In this document: piece after piece, positions 24,729 through 33,171 of the stretch | Numbering within the stretch: the first letter of the stretch is position 1 | Layout: each line of letters begins with the position of its first letter | NCBI GenBank assembly: GCA_963842155.1 | Contig: CAWJFP010000031.1 | Span: forward strand, 1 to 52,116 | Length of the DNA: 52,116 bases | Source: CAWJFP01 sp963842155 | Lineage (GTDB): Bacteria > Pseudomonadota > Alphaproteobacteria > JACZXZ01 | Direction of reading: 5' to 3' | Program-made: the position numbers and the translations under genes | The notes under the pieces: model-generated | Told to the model about the DNA's origin: nothing | The model's input: the letters and a program-made list of their open reading frames with translations, nothing else | Databases searched by the model: none

Positions 24729-25163
24729 TCAGTCGAGCGTAGTTTCCAGTTCGATGAAAGGGCCCGCCATCATGCCTTGGCTGCGGAAGAAGGAGAGGAT
24801 TGTGGTGTCGTCGCGCGCCAGCATCGTGCGTACGTTGATGACGCCAACATTGCGGAAGCAATCGCAGATCGCATTGAAGAGCTGGGTTCCCACGCCCTTG
24901 AGGCGGCCCCTCGGACGGACCTGGATGGCGAAGATCCAGCCGCAGGGCGGCGAACCGAATTCCCAGGCGCGGGTTTCGCCGATGATGAAGCCGTGGAGGC
25001 CATCTTGTCGCTCCGCCACGAGAAAGAAGCGCTCCTTGCGCGCCGCGGTGCCAAAGCGCTCGAAAATGTCGCGCCAATAGTCCGCCTTGGCGAGGCCGGT
25101 GACTTCATCGTCGAGCGCGATCACTGCCGGAACATCGGTCGCCAACGCGGGCCTGACGCGCAA
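24729..25163 (-). CDS. GNAT acetyltransferase, BadL-like
   Basis: About 144 residues of GNAT fold: VRPALATDVPAVIALDDEV at the start, acetyl-CoA loop QVRPRGRLKGVGTQLF, then ILSFFRSQGMMAGPFIELE at the end. The start shown is a TTG at 25163 with only a distant GGGGCGGG, so the true start is uncertain by a few codons. It lies 43 bp upstream of the Rrf2 gene on the same strand, the badL-badM arrangement known from R. palustris. Members of this family are thought to acetylate small amines (for example aminobenzoyl compounds) or proteins; the substrate here is open. Confidence 0.83.
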   Translation of the reverse strand: MRVRPALATDVPAVIALDDEVTGLAKADYWRDIFERFGTAARKERFFLVAERQDGLHGFIIGETRAWEFGSPPCGWIFAIQVRPRGRLKGVGTQLFNAICDCFRNVGVINVRTMLARDDTTILSFFRSQGMMAGPFIELETTLD

Positions 25164-25373
25164 TGCCGCGCCCGCCCCTGCTGTGGTCGCCGAGTTGATT
25201 CGCTGCCCTCCGCTTCGAGACTTCGCGCATCATCGCCGCGCCAATCCGTCGCAGCTTTCGGGCCCCCGGATCGAGCGGCGCCCCTCTTGGGGCCTCGGCC
25301 GCTCCCGCGCATGCGCCCCGGCGCCGCAAACCGCTTGACAAGGTGGGCCATTCGGGACTGAATGTAAATAAGT

Positions 25374-25384
25374 AAATTGGTACC
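25374..25384. promoter_or_regulatory. TTGGTA half-site before the benzoate-CoA ligase gene
   Basis: AAATTGGTACC, 71 bp before the ligase ATG, repeats the left half of the dyads at 36258-36275 and 40037-40055 (AAATTGGTA is identical at 40034-40042). The right half is not conserved. The 25164-25455 intergenic region otherwise holds no gene and must contain the divergent promoters. Confidence 0.4.
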
Positions 25385-25455
25385 GCTATAGATCATTTGA
25401 GATGTCGCGGGTTCCGGCATCGGCTCGCCATTTCCGTGGGCGCTGGAGAGGGCAC

Positions 25456-27081
25456 ATGCGGGACAATACCGTCATCGCCGATCGGACCGTGCAGCCGACC
25501 GCGCTTCGCTTCGCCCGCCGCTTCAACGTCGCCGTCCCCTTCGTCGATCGTCATCTCGAGGAAGGTCGCGGCGGCCGGGTCGCCATCCGCGGCGTCGCCG
25601 GGGACGTCACCTATGCCGCGCTCGCCGAAAGGGTCGCGCGTTGCGGCAACGTGCTGCGGCGCTCGGGCCTGGCGCCGGGTGCACGCCTCCTGATGGTGGT
25701 CAAGGACTGCCCGGAATTCTTTTATCTCTTCTGGGGCGCGATAAAGGCCGGCATCATTCCGGTGCCGCTCAACACACTGCTGCGCGCCGACGACTACAAA
25801 TACATGATCGAGGATTCCGCTTGCGGCGCCGTCGCCTACTCGCCGGAATACGCAGGCGAAGTCGAGGCCGCGGTCGCCCATGCGGTCCACAAGCCCGCGC
25901 AGCTGATCCGGGTGGAGGGCGAGGGGCCGAGCTTGCATGCTCTGCTCGGCGAAGCGCCTGATACCCTCTCCGCCGCGCCAGCGAGCGCCGACGACGACTG
26001 CTTCTGGCTCTATTCCTCCGGCTCGACCGGGCGCCCCAAAGGCGCGGTCCATAGCCAGCGCGACATGGCGGTGACGAGCCAGCTTTACGGCGTCGACGTG
26101 CTCGGCATCCGCGCCGACGACGTCTGCTTCTCCGCGGCCAAGCTGTTCTTCGCCTACGGGCTCGGGAACGCCCTGACCTTTCCCCTTTGGGTCGGCGCGA
26201 CCAGCCTGTTGCTGCCGGAGCGGCCCACGCCGCAATCGACCTTCGCGATGATCGAGCGCTTCCGGCCGTCGCTCTATTTCGGCGTGCCGACGCTCTATGC
26301 CGCGCAAATACAGGCGCTTGAGACGGCGAAAGCCGATCTCTCCTCCATTCGCCTCTGCGTCTCGGCCGGCGAGGCACTGCCCGCCCATATCTTCCACAAA
26401 TGGCGTGCGCTCACCGGAGCCGTGATTCTCGACGGGATCGGCTCGACCGAGGCGCTCCACATCTTCATCTCGAACCGCGCCGACGACGTGAAGCCCGGCA
26501 CGAGCGGACGCGTCGTTCCCGGCTATGACGCCAAGATCCTGGACGAGAACGGCGCGCCCGCGCGCCAAGGCGAAAGCGGGCAGCTCGTCATCCGCGGCGG
26601 CTCCACCGCGAAATATTATTGGAACAACCCCGAGCGCACCCGACGCACGATGGTCGATGGCTGGCTCAATACCGGCGATACCTATCTCCAGGATGCCGAA
26701 GGCTATTACGTCTATTGCGGGCGCAACGACGACATGCTCAAGGTGGGCGGCATCTGGTGCTCGCCTTTCGAGATCGAGGCGAAGCTCGGCGAGCATCCCG
26801 GCGTGCTCGAGGCCGCGGTGGTGGGGCGCGCCGACGCCGACGGACTCGTCAAGCCCGAAGCCTGGATCGTGCTGAAGGGGGAATGCACCGACCCCGTCGG
26901 GATCGAGCGCGAGCTCGTGCAGCATTGCAAGGCGAAGCTCGCCGCCTACAAATATCCGCGCTGGTTCCATTTCGTCGCCGAGCTGCCGAAGACGGCCACC
27001 GGCAAGATCCAGCGCTTCAAGCTTCGCGACCTCGCCGAGGAAGCCGCAGCCGACCACGACGCGCGCGCCGCACGCGGCTAA
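25456..27081 (+). CDS. badA: Benzoate-CoA ligase (AMP-forming), BadA-like
   Basis: A 541-residue acyl-CoA synthetase that would activate benzoate to benzoyl-CoA at the cost of ATP. The phosphate loop YSSGSTGRPKG, the A5 motif GIGSTE, the GWLNTGDTY and GRNDDMLKVGG motifs and the C-terminal catalytic Lys in PKTATGKIQR are all present. Overall wording (FFAYGLGNALTFPLWVGA; GIWCSPFEIE) is that of the benzoate-CoA ligase family. The chosen ATG has GGAGAGGG upstream; the frame is open to 25402. Position beside BadL/BadM-like genes and the bcr operon supports benzoate as substrate. The GKIQR Lys is the residue acetylated by Pat-type enzymes in homologues, notable given three nearby GNAT domains. Confidence 0.93.
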   Translation: MRDNTVIADRTVQPTALRFARRFNVAVPFVDRHLEEGRGGRVAIRGVAGDVTYAALAERVARCGNVLRRSGLAPGARLLMVVKDCPEFFYLFWGAIKAGIIPVPLNTLLRADDYKYMIEDSACGAVAYSPEYAGEVEAAVAHAVHKPAQLIRVEGEGPSLHALLGEAPDTLSAAPASADDDCFWLYSSGSTGRPKGAVHSQRDMAVTSQLYGVDVLGIRADDVCFSAAKLFFAYGLGNALTFPLWVGATSLLLPERPTPQSTFAMIERFRPSLYFGVPTLYAAQIQALETAKADLSSIRLCVSAGEALPAHIFHKWRALTGAVILDGIGSTEALHIFISNRADDVKPGTSGRVVPGYDAKILDENGAPARQGESGQLVIRGGSTAKYYWNNPERTRRTMVDGWLNTGDTYLQDAEGYYVYCGRNDDMLKVGGIWCSPFEIEAKLGEHPGVLEAAVVGRADADGLVKPEAWIVLKGECTDPVGIERELVQHCKAKLAAYKYPRWFHFVAELPKTATGKIQRFKLRDLAEEAAADHDARAARG

Positions 27082-27145
27082 CACCATTGCCTGACGAGCC
27101 GGCCCGCCTCGCGCGCGCCGGCGAACGCAGCGACAGAAGAGCACG

Positions 27146-28189
27146 ATGATGCCGAAGCAATATAGCGACCCCGCAAAGCTTTCGCCGCAGGGAGCCGAGA
27201 GGATACGCCCGCTCGCGGTCGGCGATCTCGACGCCCTCGTGGCGATGGACAAGGCGGTATCCGGACGGCCGCGCCGCGGCTTCTTCGAAAGGCGCTTGGC
27301 GCATCTCGACCGCGAGCCCTCGGCCTTCGTGGCACTTGCCGCAGAGCGGCAGGGCCGGCTCGTCGGCTTCGTCTTCGCTCGCCTCTATGAAGGCGAGTTC
27401 GGCGGCAAGGTTCCGCAGGCGGCGCTCGACACCATCGGCGTCGCCACAGAGGCGCGGCATAAGGGCGTGGGACGCCAGCTGATCGAGAGCATGGCGGCGG
27501 CAATGCAGGCCCATGGCATCAAGGAAATCGCGACTCAAGCCGATTGGACCGATACGGATCTGACTGCGTTTTTCGCCGCCATGAGATTCTCGCTCGCGCC
27601 ACGGCTCGTGCTCGACCAACGCCGGTTGATGGAGAGCGGCGGAGCTCCGTCGCCGGCGAGGACAAAGCCGTGGCCCGCGCACGCCGCTTCCGCCGAGACC
27701 GACTACAGCGGCCCGAGCGGCGACGATTTCCAGGCGCTCTCGCATGATCGCCTGCCCGTCCGGTCGATGGCCAAGAAAGATCTAGGCGACATCCTGCGCA
27801 TCGACAAGCTTATCACCGGCCGCGACCGCACCGCTTATTTCGAACGGAAATTCGCCGAGGCCATGGAGGAATCGGGCGTGCGCGTCTCGCTGGTCGCCGA
27901 GATCGGCGGGCAGGTCAGCGGCTTCATCATGGCGCGGGTCGATTTCGGCGAATTCGGCAGCCTCGAGCCGGAGGCCGTCATCGACACGATCGGCGTCGAT
28001 GCGCGCAACGGTCACAAGGGCGTGGGCAGCGCGCTGATATCGCAGCTCATGACCAATCTCGTCGGGCTGCGGGTCGAGCGCGTGCGCACCGAGGTCGATT
28101 GGAACCAGTTCGGGCTGCTGAGCTTCCTAGACCGCATGGGCTTCCGCCCGCATCGCCGCCTGGCGCTCCACCGTGGCGTCGGCGTCTAG
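27146..28189 (+). CDS. Tandem GNAT acetyltransferase
   Basis: A 347-residue protein with two GNAT domains, about residues 18-165 and 200-345, joined by a Pro/Ala/Ser-rich linker. Each contains a similar opening (LDALVAMDKAVSGRPRRGFF; LGDILRIDKLITGRDRTAYF), a core strand followed by an acetyl-CoA loop (ATEARHKGVGRQLIE; DARNGHKGVGSALIS) and an ALDTIGV or VIDTIGV strand. Both active sites appear intact. It lies 64 bp after the benzoate-CoA ligase gene and is convergent with the ferredoxin gene. Relatives accompany anaerobic aromatic gene clusters. Protein acetylation of the ligase or detoxifying acetylation of aromatic amines are both possible; neither is shown by sequence. Confidence 0.85.
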   Translation: MMPKQYSDPAKLSPQGAERIRPLAVGDLDALVAMDKAVSGRPRRGFFERRLAHLDREPSAFVALAAERQGRLVGFVFARLYEGEFGGKVPQAALDTIGVATEARHKGVGRQLIESMAAAMQAHGIKEIATQADWTDTDLTAFFAAMRFSLAPRLVLDQRRLMESGGAPSPARTKPWPAHAASAETDYSGPSGDDFQALSHDRLPVRSMAKKDLGDILRIDKLITGRDRTAYFERKFAEAMEESGVRVSLVAEIGGQVSGFIMARVDFGEFGSLEPEAVIDTIGVDARNGHKGVGSALISQLMTNLVGLRVERVRTEVDWNQFGLLSFLDRMGFRPHRRLALHRGVGV

Positions 28190-28232
28190 ACTGGCAGCGA
28201 AAATCGCCGTTAACGGGAGGAAGCAGCTGCCA

Positions 28233-28478
28233 TCAGCCGTGCAGCTGGTCGTACTTGGCGAGCAGCTCCTCGCGCGATTCGCGGAAATCCGGATGGGGCA
28301 GGATGCAGTCGGCCGGACAGACCAGCTTGCATTGCGGCTCGTCCTCGGCGCCGACGCATTCGGTGCAGCGCAGCGGATCGATCAGGTAGATGCCGTCGCC
28401 GACGCTGATCGCCTCGTTCGGGCAGACCGGACGGCAGGCGTCGCAATTGGTGCAGGTGTCGATGATGGTGAGCGCCAT
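28233..28478 (-). CDS. badB: 2[4Fe-4S] ferredoxin, electron donor of benzoyl-CoA reductase
   Basis: An 81-residue ferredoxin with two cluster motifs: CTNCDACRPVCPNEA and CTECVGAEDEPQCKLVCP. The longer spacing in the second motif and the C-terminal helix (REELLAKYDQLHG) are typical of the Chromatium-type low-potential ferredoxins used by benzoyl-CoA reductase. The ATG has an AAGGAGGAT site. It is the last gene of the had-to-ferredoxin operon, and in the KorAB/Bcr scheme would carry electrons from 2-oxoacid oxidation to the reductase. As sequenced, the upstream bcrD frame runs without a stop into this gene, see the bcrD entry. Confidence 0.93.
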   Translation of the reverse strand: MALTIIDTCTNCDACRPVCPNEAISVGDGIYLIDPLRCTECVGAEDEPQCKLVCPADCILPHPDFRESREELLAKYDQLHG

Positions 28479-28507
28479 GATGATCCTCCTTCTCACCGTT
28501 CCCCAGG

Positions 28508-29351
28508 TCAGGAAGCCTTGGCGAGCTCGCCCAGCCGCGCCAGCTTCTCGTGACGGAACGCTCCCCACAGCGCCGCGCCGATCGCGCCGGCATAGATCGA
28601 GTTCGGGATGGCAGCGCACGGGATAAGTCACTTTCTCCTTGGCCATCGCCTCCTGCATGGCCGCGACGAGACCCTCGTCGAGCGCAAGGCCGCCGGTCAT
28701 CAGCACGACGCCCTCGATCGTGCCGATCGTCTTCAGCAGCTTGGCCAGCCGATCGGCCATCGACGAATGGATGCCCTTCAGGATGTTGGGGGCCGTGATG
28801 CCGCGCGAAACCATGTTGATGACGTCGGTCTCGGCGAGGACGGCGCAGATGCCGCTCACCTTCTCCGGGTTGTCGGCCTGCTTGGAGAGCATGCCGATCT
28901 CGTCATGGGCGATGCCGAGATAGCGGGCGATGTTCTCCAGAAACTGGCCGGAGCCAGACGCGCATTGGCTCGTCATCTTGTAGCTCATCACCTTGCCCCT
29001 GGCGTCGAGGCGAATGGCGCGGCCGTGCAAGGCGCCGACGTCGAGGGCGGCGCGCGCCTCGGGGTCGAGGTAGATGGCGCCGCGCCCGTGCGTCGTCATC
29101 GAATAGAAATGTCCGGTGTGGAAGGTCAGCGCCTCGCCTTCGCCCGTGGTGGCGACATAGGCCACGTCGCCGCGCGCGAGTCCGGCTTCTTCGAGGATGC
29201 CGTCATAGATCTGCTCGGCGAGCTTGAAGGGGTCGCGCTGGCGCACGCGCTCGGTACGACGTACCAGCCAGCGCGTCTCGTGGCCCTCGGCCTCGAACAA
29301 CACGGCTTTGATGGCGCCGGTGCCGACATCGATGCCTGCGGTTACGACCAT
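28508..29351 (-). CDS. bcrD: Benzoyl-CoA reductase subunit D (BadG/BcrD), apparent frameshift near 3' end
   Basis: One of the two ASKHA-type ATPase subunits of class I benzoyl-CoA reductase. Visible: phosphate-binding GIDVGTGAIKAVLF at the start, the cluster-ligand Cys in SQCASGSGQFLENIARYLG, a second conserved Cys in VSGICAVLAETDVIN, and the adenosine motif VVLMTGGLALDEG. Family length is near 280 residues. After VRCHP the frame is lost; the expected end (NSIYAGAIGAALWGAF) sits one base away and stops at 28508. An extra C in the CCC run at 28605-28607 explains it. Without correction, the frame continues through the intergenic gap into the ferredoxin, giving a 372-residue fusion. Start ATG 29351, 14 bp after bcrA. 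Confidence 0.9.
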
Positions 29352-29365
29352 GGCTTCGCTCTCCG

Positions 29366-30679
29366 TCAGTTGTCGACCGCGCGGCGCGCGAAGGCGGCAG
29401 CGCCCAGCGCACCGGTGTAGATCGAATCGGGATTGATGTTGATGACGACCTCGCCGTAGTTCTCGCGGATGAGCTGGCGCAATTCCTTCACCGCCGCCTC
29501 GTTCTTGGCGACGCCGCCGGTAAAGGTGAACTGGTCCCGCACGCCACCCGAGCGCGAGATGATCGACATGGCGCGCAGGACGATCGAGCGGTGGAGGCCG
29601 GCCATGATGTCCTCGCGCTTCTCGCCCAGCGCCAGCCGGTCGCGCAGCTCGGCGCCGGCGAAGACCGTGCAGGTCGAGTTGATCCGCACCGTGCGCGTGG
29701 CCTTCATCGCCATAGGGCCGAGCTCGTGCAGCCCCATGTTCATCTCGTCGGCGATGTAGCCGAGATAGCGGCCGCAGCCGGCGGCGCAACGGTCGTTCAT
29801 CTGAAAGTTCTCGACGATACCGGTGGGGTCGACCTGGATGGCCTTGGTGTCCTGGCCGCCGATGTCGAGCACGCTGCGCGTCAGCGGGTACATCATGTGC
29901 GCGCCCAGGCCGTGGCAGAGAATCTCCGAGCGGATATGCTCCTTGGAGAAAGGAAGGGTCACCCGTCCGTAGCCGGTGCCGACGAGATAGGTCTCCTCGA
30001 GCGGAATATCGAGCACCTGCCGCACCACGCCGTCGATCCGGCCGACCAGGCCGGCGGTTTCCGGCGCCGCGCCGGCGACGCGCTCGAGGGCCTTTAGGTA
30101 CTTGTCGTTCATCTCATCGCGGGGCGGCCGGTTCTCGACGTCGATGATCGCCTTGTCGTAGACATTGAGCAGCAGCTCGTAGGGCAGACGGCTGAGCCCG
30201 GCGATCTCTTGGGCCACCGCCAGGAAGCGCGAGCCGGCGATGTCGCGGAAGAAGTCGGATTTGCGTTTGGCGTCGCGGGCGAAGAGCGCGGGTGCTTCCT
30301 CGCACAGCCGCGTGAACACGGCATGGAGCGCCTCGATGACGGCGCGCTCCCTGCCCTTAAAGCGGTCGCCTTTCACGTTCTCGACGCAGGTGTTCTCGAG
30401 ATCCGCGAGCTGGTGGAGGAACTGCTCGAGGCGGAAGTTTCGCTCGAGCTCGCCCAGGAACCGATCGAGGTTGCCGCCGAGGTCGGGCAATCCGGAGAGC
30501 GCCCGATGGAACAGGGTGAAGCGCGCGCTGATGAGCGCCTCGTGCTTGGCGACCCGCGTGGCGGTGTCGTAATTGGAACGCGAATTGGTGATGCCGCGGC
30601 CGAGCACCTCGAGCTGCTCGTCCATCAGGACGGCCTTCGTGGTGGTGGAACCAAGATCGACGCCGATGAAGCAGCGCAT
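29366..30679 (-). CDS. bcrA: Benzoyl-CoA reductase subunit A (BadF/BcrA)
   Basis: A 437-residue ATPase subunit of the ring-reducing enzyme, paired with subunit D to bind a bridging [4Fe-4S] cluster and drive electrons to the BC module with ATP. Motifs: GVDLGSTTTKAVLM (phosphate 1), DIGGQDTKAI (phosphate 2), the cluster ligand in NDRCAAGCGRYLGYIADEM, a second Cys in NSTCTVFAGAEL, and FTGGVAKNEA (adenosine). The inserted helical region between residues 80 and 215 is normal for BcrA/BadF and distinguishes it from the shorter subunit D. The frame is intact. 16 bp separate it from bcrB. Confidence 0.95.
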   Translation of the reverse strand: MRCFIGVDLGSTTTKAVLMDEQLEVLGRGITNSRSNYDTATRVAKHEALISARFTLFHRALSGLPDLGGNLDRFLGELERNFRLEQFLHQLADLENTCVENVKGDRFKGRERAVIEALHAVFTRLCEEAPALFARDAKRKSDFFRDIAGSRFLAVAQEIAGLSRLPYELLLNVYDKAIIDVENRPPRDEMNDKYLKALERVAGAAPETAGLVGRIDGVVRQVLDIPLEETYLVGTGYGRVTLPFSKEHIRSEILCHGLGAHMMYPLTRSVLDIGGQDTKAIQVDPTGIVENFQMNDRCAAGCGRYLGYIADEMNMGLHELGPMAMKATRTVRINSTCTVFAGAELRDRLALGEKREDIMAGLHRSIVLRAMSIISRSGGVRDQFTFTGGVAKNEAAVKELRQLIRENYGEVVININPDSIYTGALGAAAFARRAVDN

Positions 30680-30695
30680 GGCAATCTCCTCCCGC

Positions 30696-32003
30696 TCACT
30701 CGGCCGCGGCGGGGGGCGACGCGGCGCCCTGCCGCTTCTGCTCGATCATCTGGAGATAGCTCTCCAGCCGGTTCTTCACGTTCGCCGGCGAGAAGTAGCG
30801 CGGGTCGACCAGGTCGGTCTCGATGAAGGCGGCTGGCTTGCCCGTGCGCCGCTCGATCTCGCGCAGCACCAGGAGCTGCCCGGCGGAGAAGCTGTTGCAG
30901 CTTTTGATCGAATTGATGAGCAGCCCGTCGGCTTCGTATTCGTTGACGTATTTCTCGATGAGGTCGATGCGCGAGGGCAGGTTGCGGTTGGTGTAGCAGC
31001 CGAGGCAATACTCCGCGAGCAATTCCAAGGGACGCTCGGGGTCATGGCGGAATCCGAGATCGTAGACGCCCCCCACCTTGGTGTAGGTGCTGGCGACGAC
31101 GACGGCGCCCTCGTCGTAGAACATCTTCCAGAAATCGCGAAAGCTGGTCCAGTTGGGCGGGCCTTCGACCACCAGGCGGTAGTGCTCTTCGTGCATCTCG
31201 CCATCGGGAGTGATCGGCCCGAGCTTGTCGGCGAGACGCTGCTCGATCTCGGCGCGCAGCAGCCGGTAGTACGCGGTGGCGTCCGCCGTGCCGCGGAAGG
31301 CCGTGAAGATCGGGCCGATGTAGTAGACGCCGCCGAAATAGGCGTCGATCGGCGACGGCTTGTGCTTGGCCGACTCGAGCACCCAGACGAAATCCTGCTC
31401 GGCCTTGGCCGATTCCTTGAGATATTGCCGCAACCGGTCGATGTCGAACTTGACGCCGCTCGCCCGCTCGAGCTTGGGAATAACCTCTTCTTTGAGCTGC
31501 TTGACCACATAGTCCCGCATGTTCTTGGAGGCGTGCCCATCGCCCTCGTAGGGCACATGCAGCATCGCCGTCTCGCATTTATATTGTTGGCGGAGCAGCT
31601 CGAACCATTTCATGAAGGTGAAGCAGCCCGTATAGGACAGCAGCAGCAAGTCCGGGTCCGGCAGCGGCCGGCCGTCGGGGCCGAGATTACCCTTGGCGAT
31701 CATGCCGAGGTCGGTCTTGACATAGGTGCAGACGTCCTCGGAATGGCCGCGCTTCTCCGCCTCCATGATGTAGCCGCCGCTCTTCTTGCGCATGCCGCTC
31801 TGGATGGCGTTGATCTCCGGCAGGTTGTTGACCATGTCGAAGCACATGATCAGCTCGTTGAGATTGCCCGGAACGAAAGTCGATACAACCTTGCGCCCGG
31901 CCTCGCGCGCGGTCGCGAGCAGCTCGTAGTTCCCCGCGATCATCTGCTTCTGCTTCAGCATCGATTGTTCTTTGACCGCCTCGGCAACGGGCATGGCGCT
32001 CAT
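30696..32003 (-). CDS. bcrB: Benzoyl-CoA reductase subunit B (BadE/BcrB)
   Basis: A 435-residue member of the 2-hydroxyglutaryl-CoA dehydratase D family, forming with BcrC the module that binds benzoyl-CoA and its [4Fe-4S] clusters. Conserved features include MCFDMVNNLPEINAIQ, LSYTGCFTFMKWFELL, the Cys of AEYCLGCYTNRNLPSR and NSIKSCNSFSAGQLLVLREI, where cysteines act as cluster ligands. The frame is open far upstream, but ATG 32003 overlaps the bcrC stop by four bases (ATGA) and begins like family members. The Ala/Pro-rich end (ASPPAAAE) is not conserved. Fully intact. Confidence 0.94.
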   Translation of the reverse strand: MSAMPVAEAVKEQSMLKQKQMIAGNYELLATAREAGRKVVSTFVPGNLNELIMCFDMVNNLPEINAIQSGMRKKSGGYIMEAEKRGHSEDVCTYVKTDLGMIAKGNLGPDGRPLPDPDLLLLSYTGCFTFMKWFELLRQQYKCETAMLHVPYEGDGHASKNMRDYVVKQLKEEVIPKLERASGVKFDIDRLRQYLKESAKAEQDFVWVLESAKHKPSPIDAYFGGVYYIGPIFTAFRGTADATAYYRLLRAEIEQRLADKLGPITPDGEMHEEHYRLVVEGPPNWTSFRDFWKMFYDEGAVVVASTYTKVGGVYDLGFRHDPERPLELLAEYCLGCYTNRNLPSRIDLIEKYVNEYEADGLLINSIKSCNSFSAGQLLVLREIERRTGKPAAFIETDLVDPRYFSPANVKNRLESYLQMIEQKRQGAASPPAAAE

Positions 32004-33169
32004 CGGTCGCTCCACAGCTTGATGGAATTGGAAAAGGTGCCGGCCTGCTCGCGGATCGGCTGCATCTGCCCCGAATTCTCGGCGTATTTGAAGGCGATAT
32101 AGGGAACGCCATGCGCGGCCAGCACGCTTTGCAGCATCGGGCGCTCGAGCAGCGCCGGATCGCAAAAGCTGGGCGCGGCGAAAATCACGCCCTCGGCGCC
32201 GCTGCGCTTGACGGCCTCGACCAGGTAAAGACCCTTCTTCTTCTGGTCCGGCTCGTACTTGGCCGAGGTGTCGCCCGAGTCGTGGAGATAGGCGAGCGCC
32301 AGACTCCAGAGCGGATCGCCCTCGACCGGCACGTCCGAGTGCTCCCAGCGGTTCACCAGCATGAAGTCGTCGTCGACGATGTAGCAGCCGGCGAGCTCGA
32401 TCGACCTGATGAGGTTGAGCGGCGGCTGCTCGCAAAAGACGCCGGTGACGACGACGCGCGAATTGTCGCGACGCGGGCGATCCTCCAGGGCGGCGGCGGC
32501 GAGATACTCCGCGAGCAGACGGTTATGCTCCTCGACCGCCAAGATCATCCCGGCGCGCATCAGCAGGTAGACCTCGGCGGAGGGGGCCTTCCAGGGCTGC
32601 TTGGCGCGGAAGGCGTATACCTCGCGCACGAGGCGGCGGTTCTCGTTGTAGAGCGCGATCGAGGCGCGGATCGCGTCGTCGCCGACCACTTGTCCCGTCG
32701 TCTCGGCGAGCATTTCGCGGAGCTCCTTGAGCTCGTTGACGTAAAACTCGCCGCCGATGTCGTTGCGAAAGTTCTGCGGCACGTCGAAATAGCGGCTCTT
32801 CACCTTCGGGAACATGATCTTCCACATGCCCGACAGGTTGCGGATCACGTCGCAGATGCTGGGAAACAGCATGCCGTCGACGAAATCGAGCCGCCCGGTC
32901 ACGCCGAGCTCCACGGTCGAGCGCGGGATGCGGCAGATATAGCTTTGGTAATAGGCGTCGCCATGGATCACTTCGAGCTGGTCGCCGCCGCCGAGCACGC
33001 CCAAAGGAAGAGCCCCGGCCGCATGGATGAGCTCGCGCGGGACGTAAAACGGCATGTAGCCCACGACCTTGCGGCCGGGAACAGCAGCCTTCCATTCCCG
33101 CGCATAAGTGAAATGGAGGTCGTCGAACAAACTCTGGCAGCGCGAGACGATGTCGGCAGTCGGGGTCAT
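32000..33169 (-). CDS. bcrC: Benzoyl-CoA reductase subunit C (BadD/BcrC)
   Basis: A 389-residue protein of the 2-hydroxyglutaryl-CoA dehydratase family, partner of BcrB. It begins MTPTADIVSRCQSLFDDLHF and carries the family blocks VVGYMPFYVPRELIHAAGAL, SYICRIPRSTVELG with a cluster Cys, VDGMLFPSICDVIRNLSGMW, and near the end SGAEGVIFAAPSFCDPALL with another Cys. Length fits known subunits (about 385). Two bases separate its ATG from the dch stop. The order dch - C - B - A - D - ferredoxin is colinear with bcr operons of denitrifying aromatic degraders. Confidence 0.94.
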   Translation of the reverse strand: MTPTADIVSRCQSLFDDLHFTYAREWKAAVPGRKVVGYMPFYVPRELIHAAGALPLGVLGGGDQLEVIHGDAYYQSYICRIPRSTVELGVTGRLDFVDGMLFPSICDVIRNLSGMWKIMFPKVKSRYFDVPQNFRNDIGGEFYVNELKELREMLAETTGQVVGDDAIRASIALYNENRRLVREVYAFRAKQPWKAPSAEVYLLMRAGMILAVEEHNRLLAEYLAAAALEDRPRRDNSRVVVTGVFCEQPPLNLIRSIELAGCYIVDDDFMLVNRWEHSDVPVEGDPLWSLALAYLHDSGDTSAKYEPDQKKKGLYLVEAVKRSGAEGVIFAAPSFCDPALLERPMLQSVLAAHGVPYIAFKYAENSGQMQPIREQAGTFSNSIKLWSDR

Positions 33170-33171
33170 GG

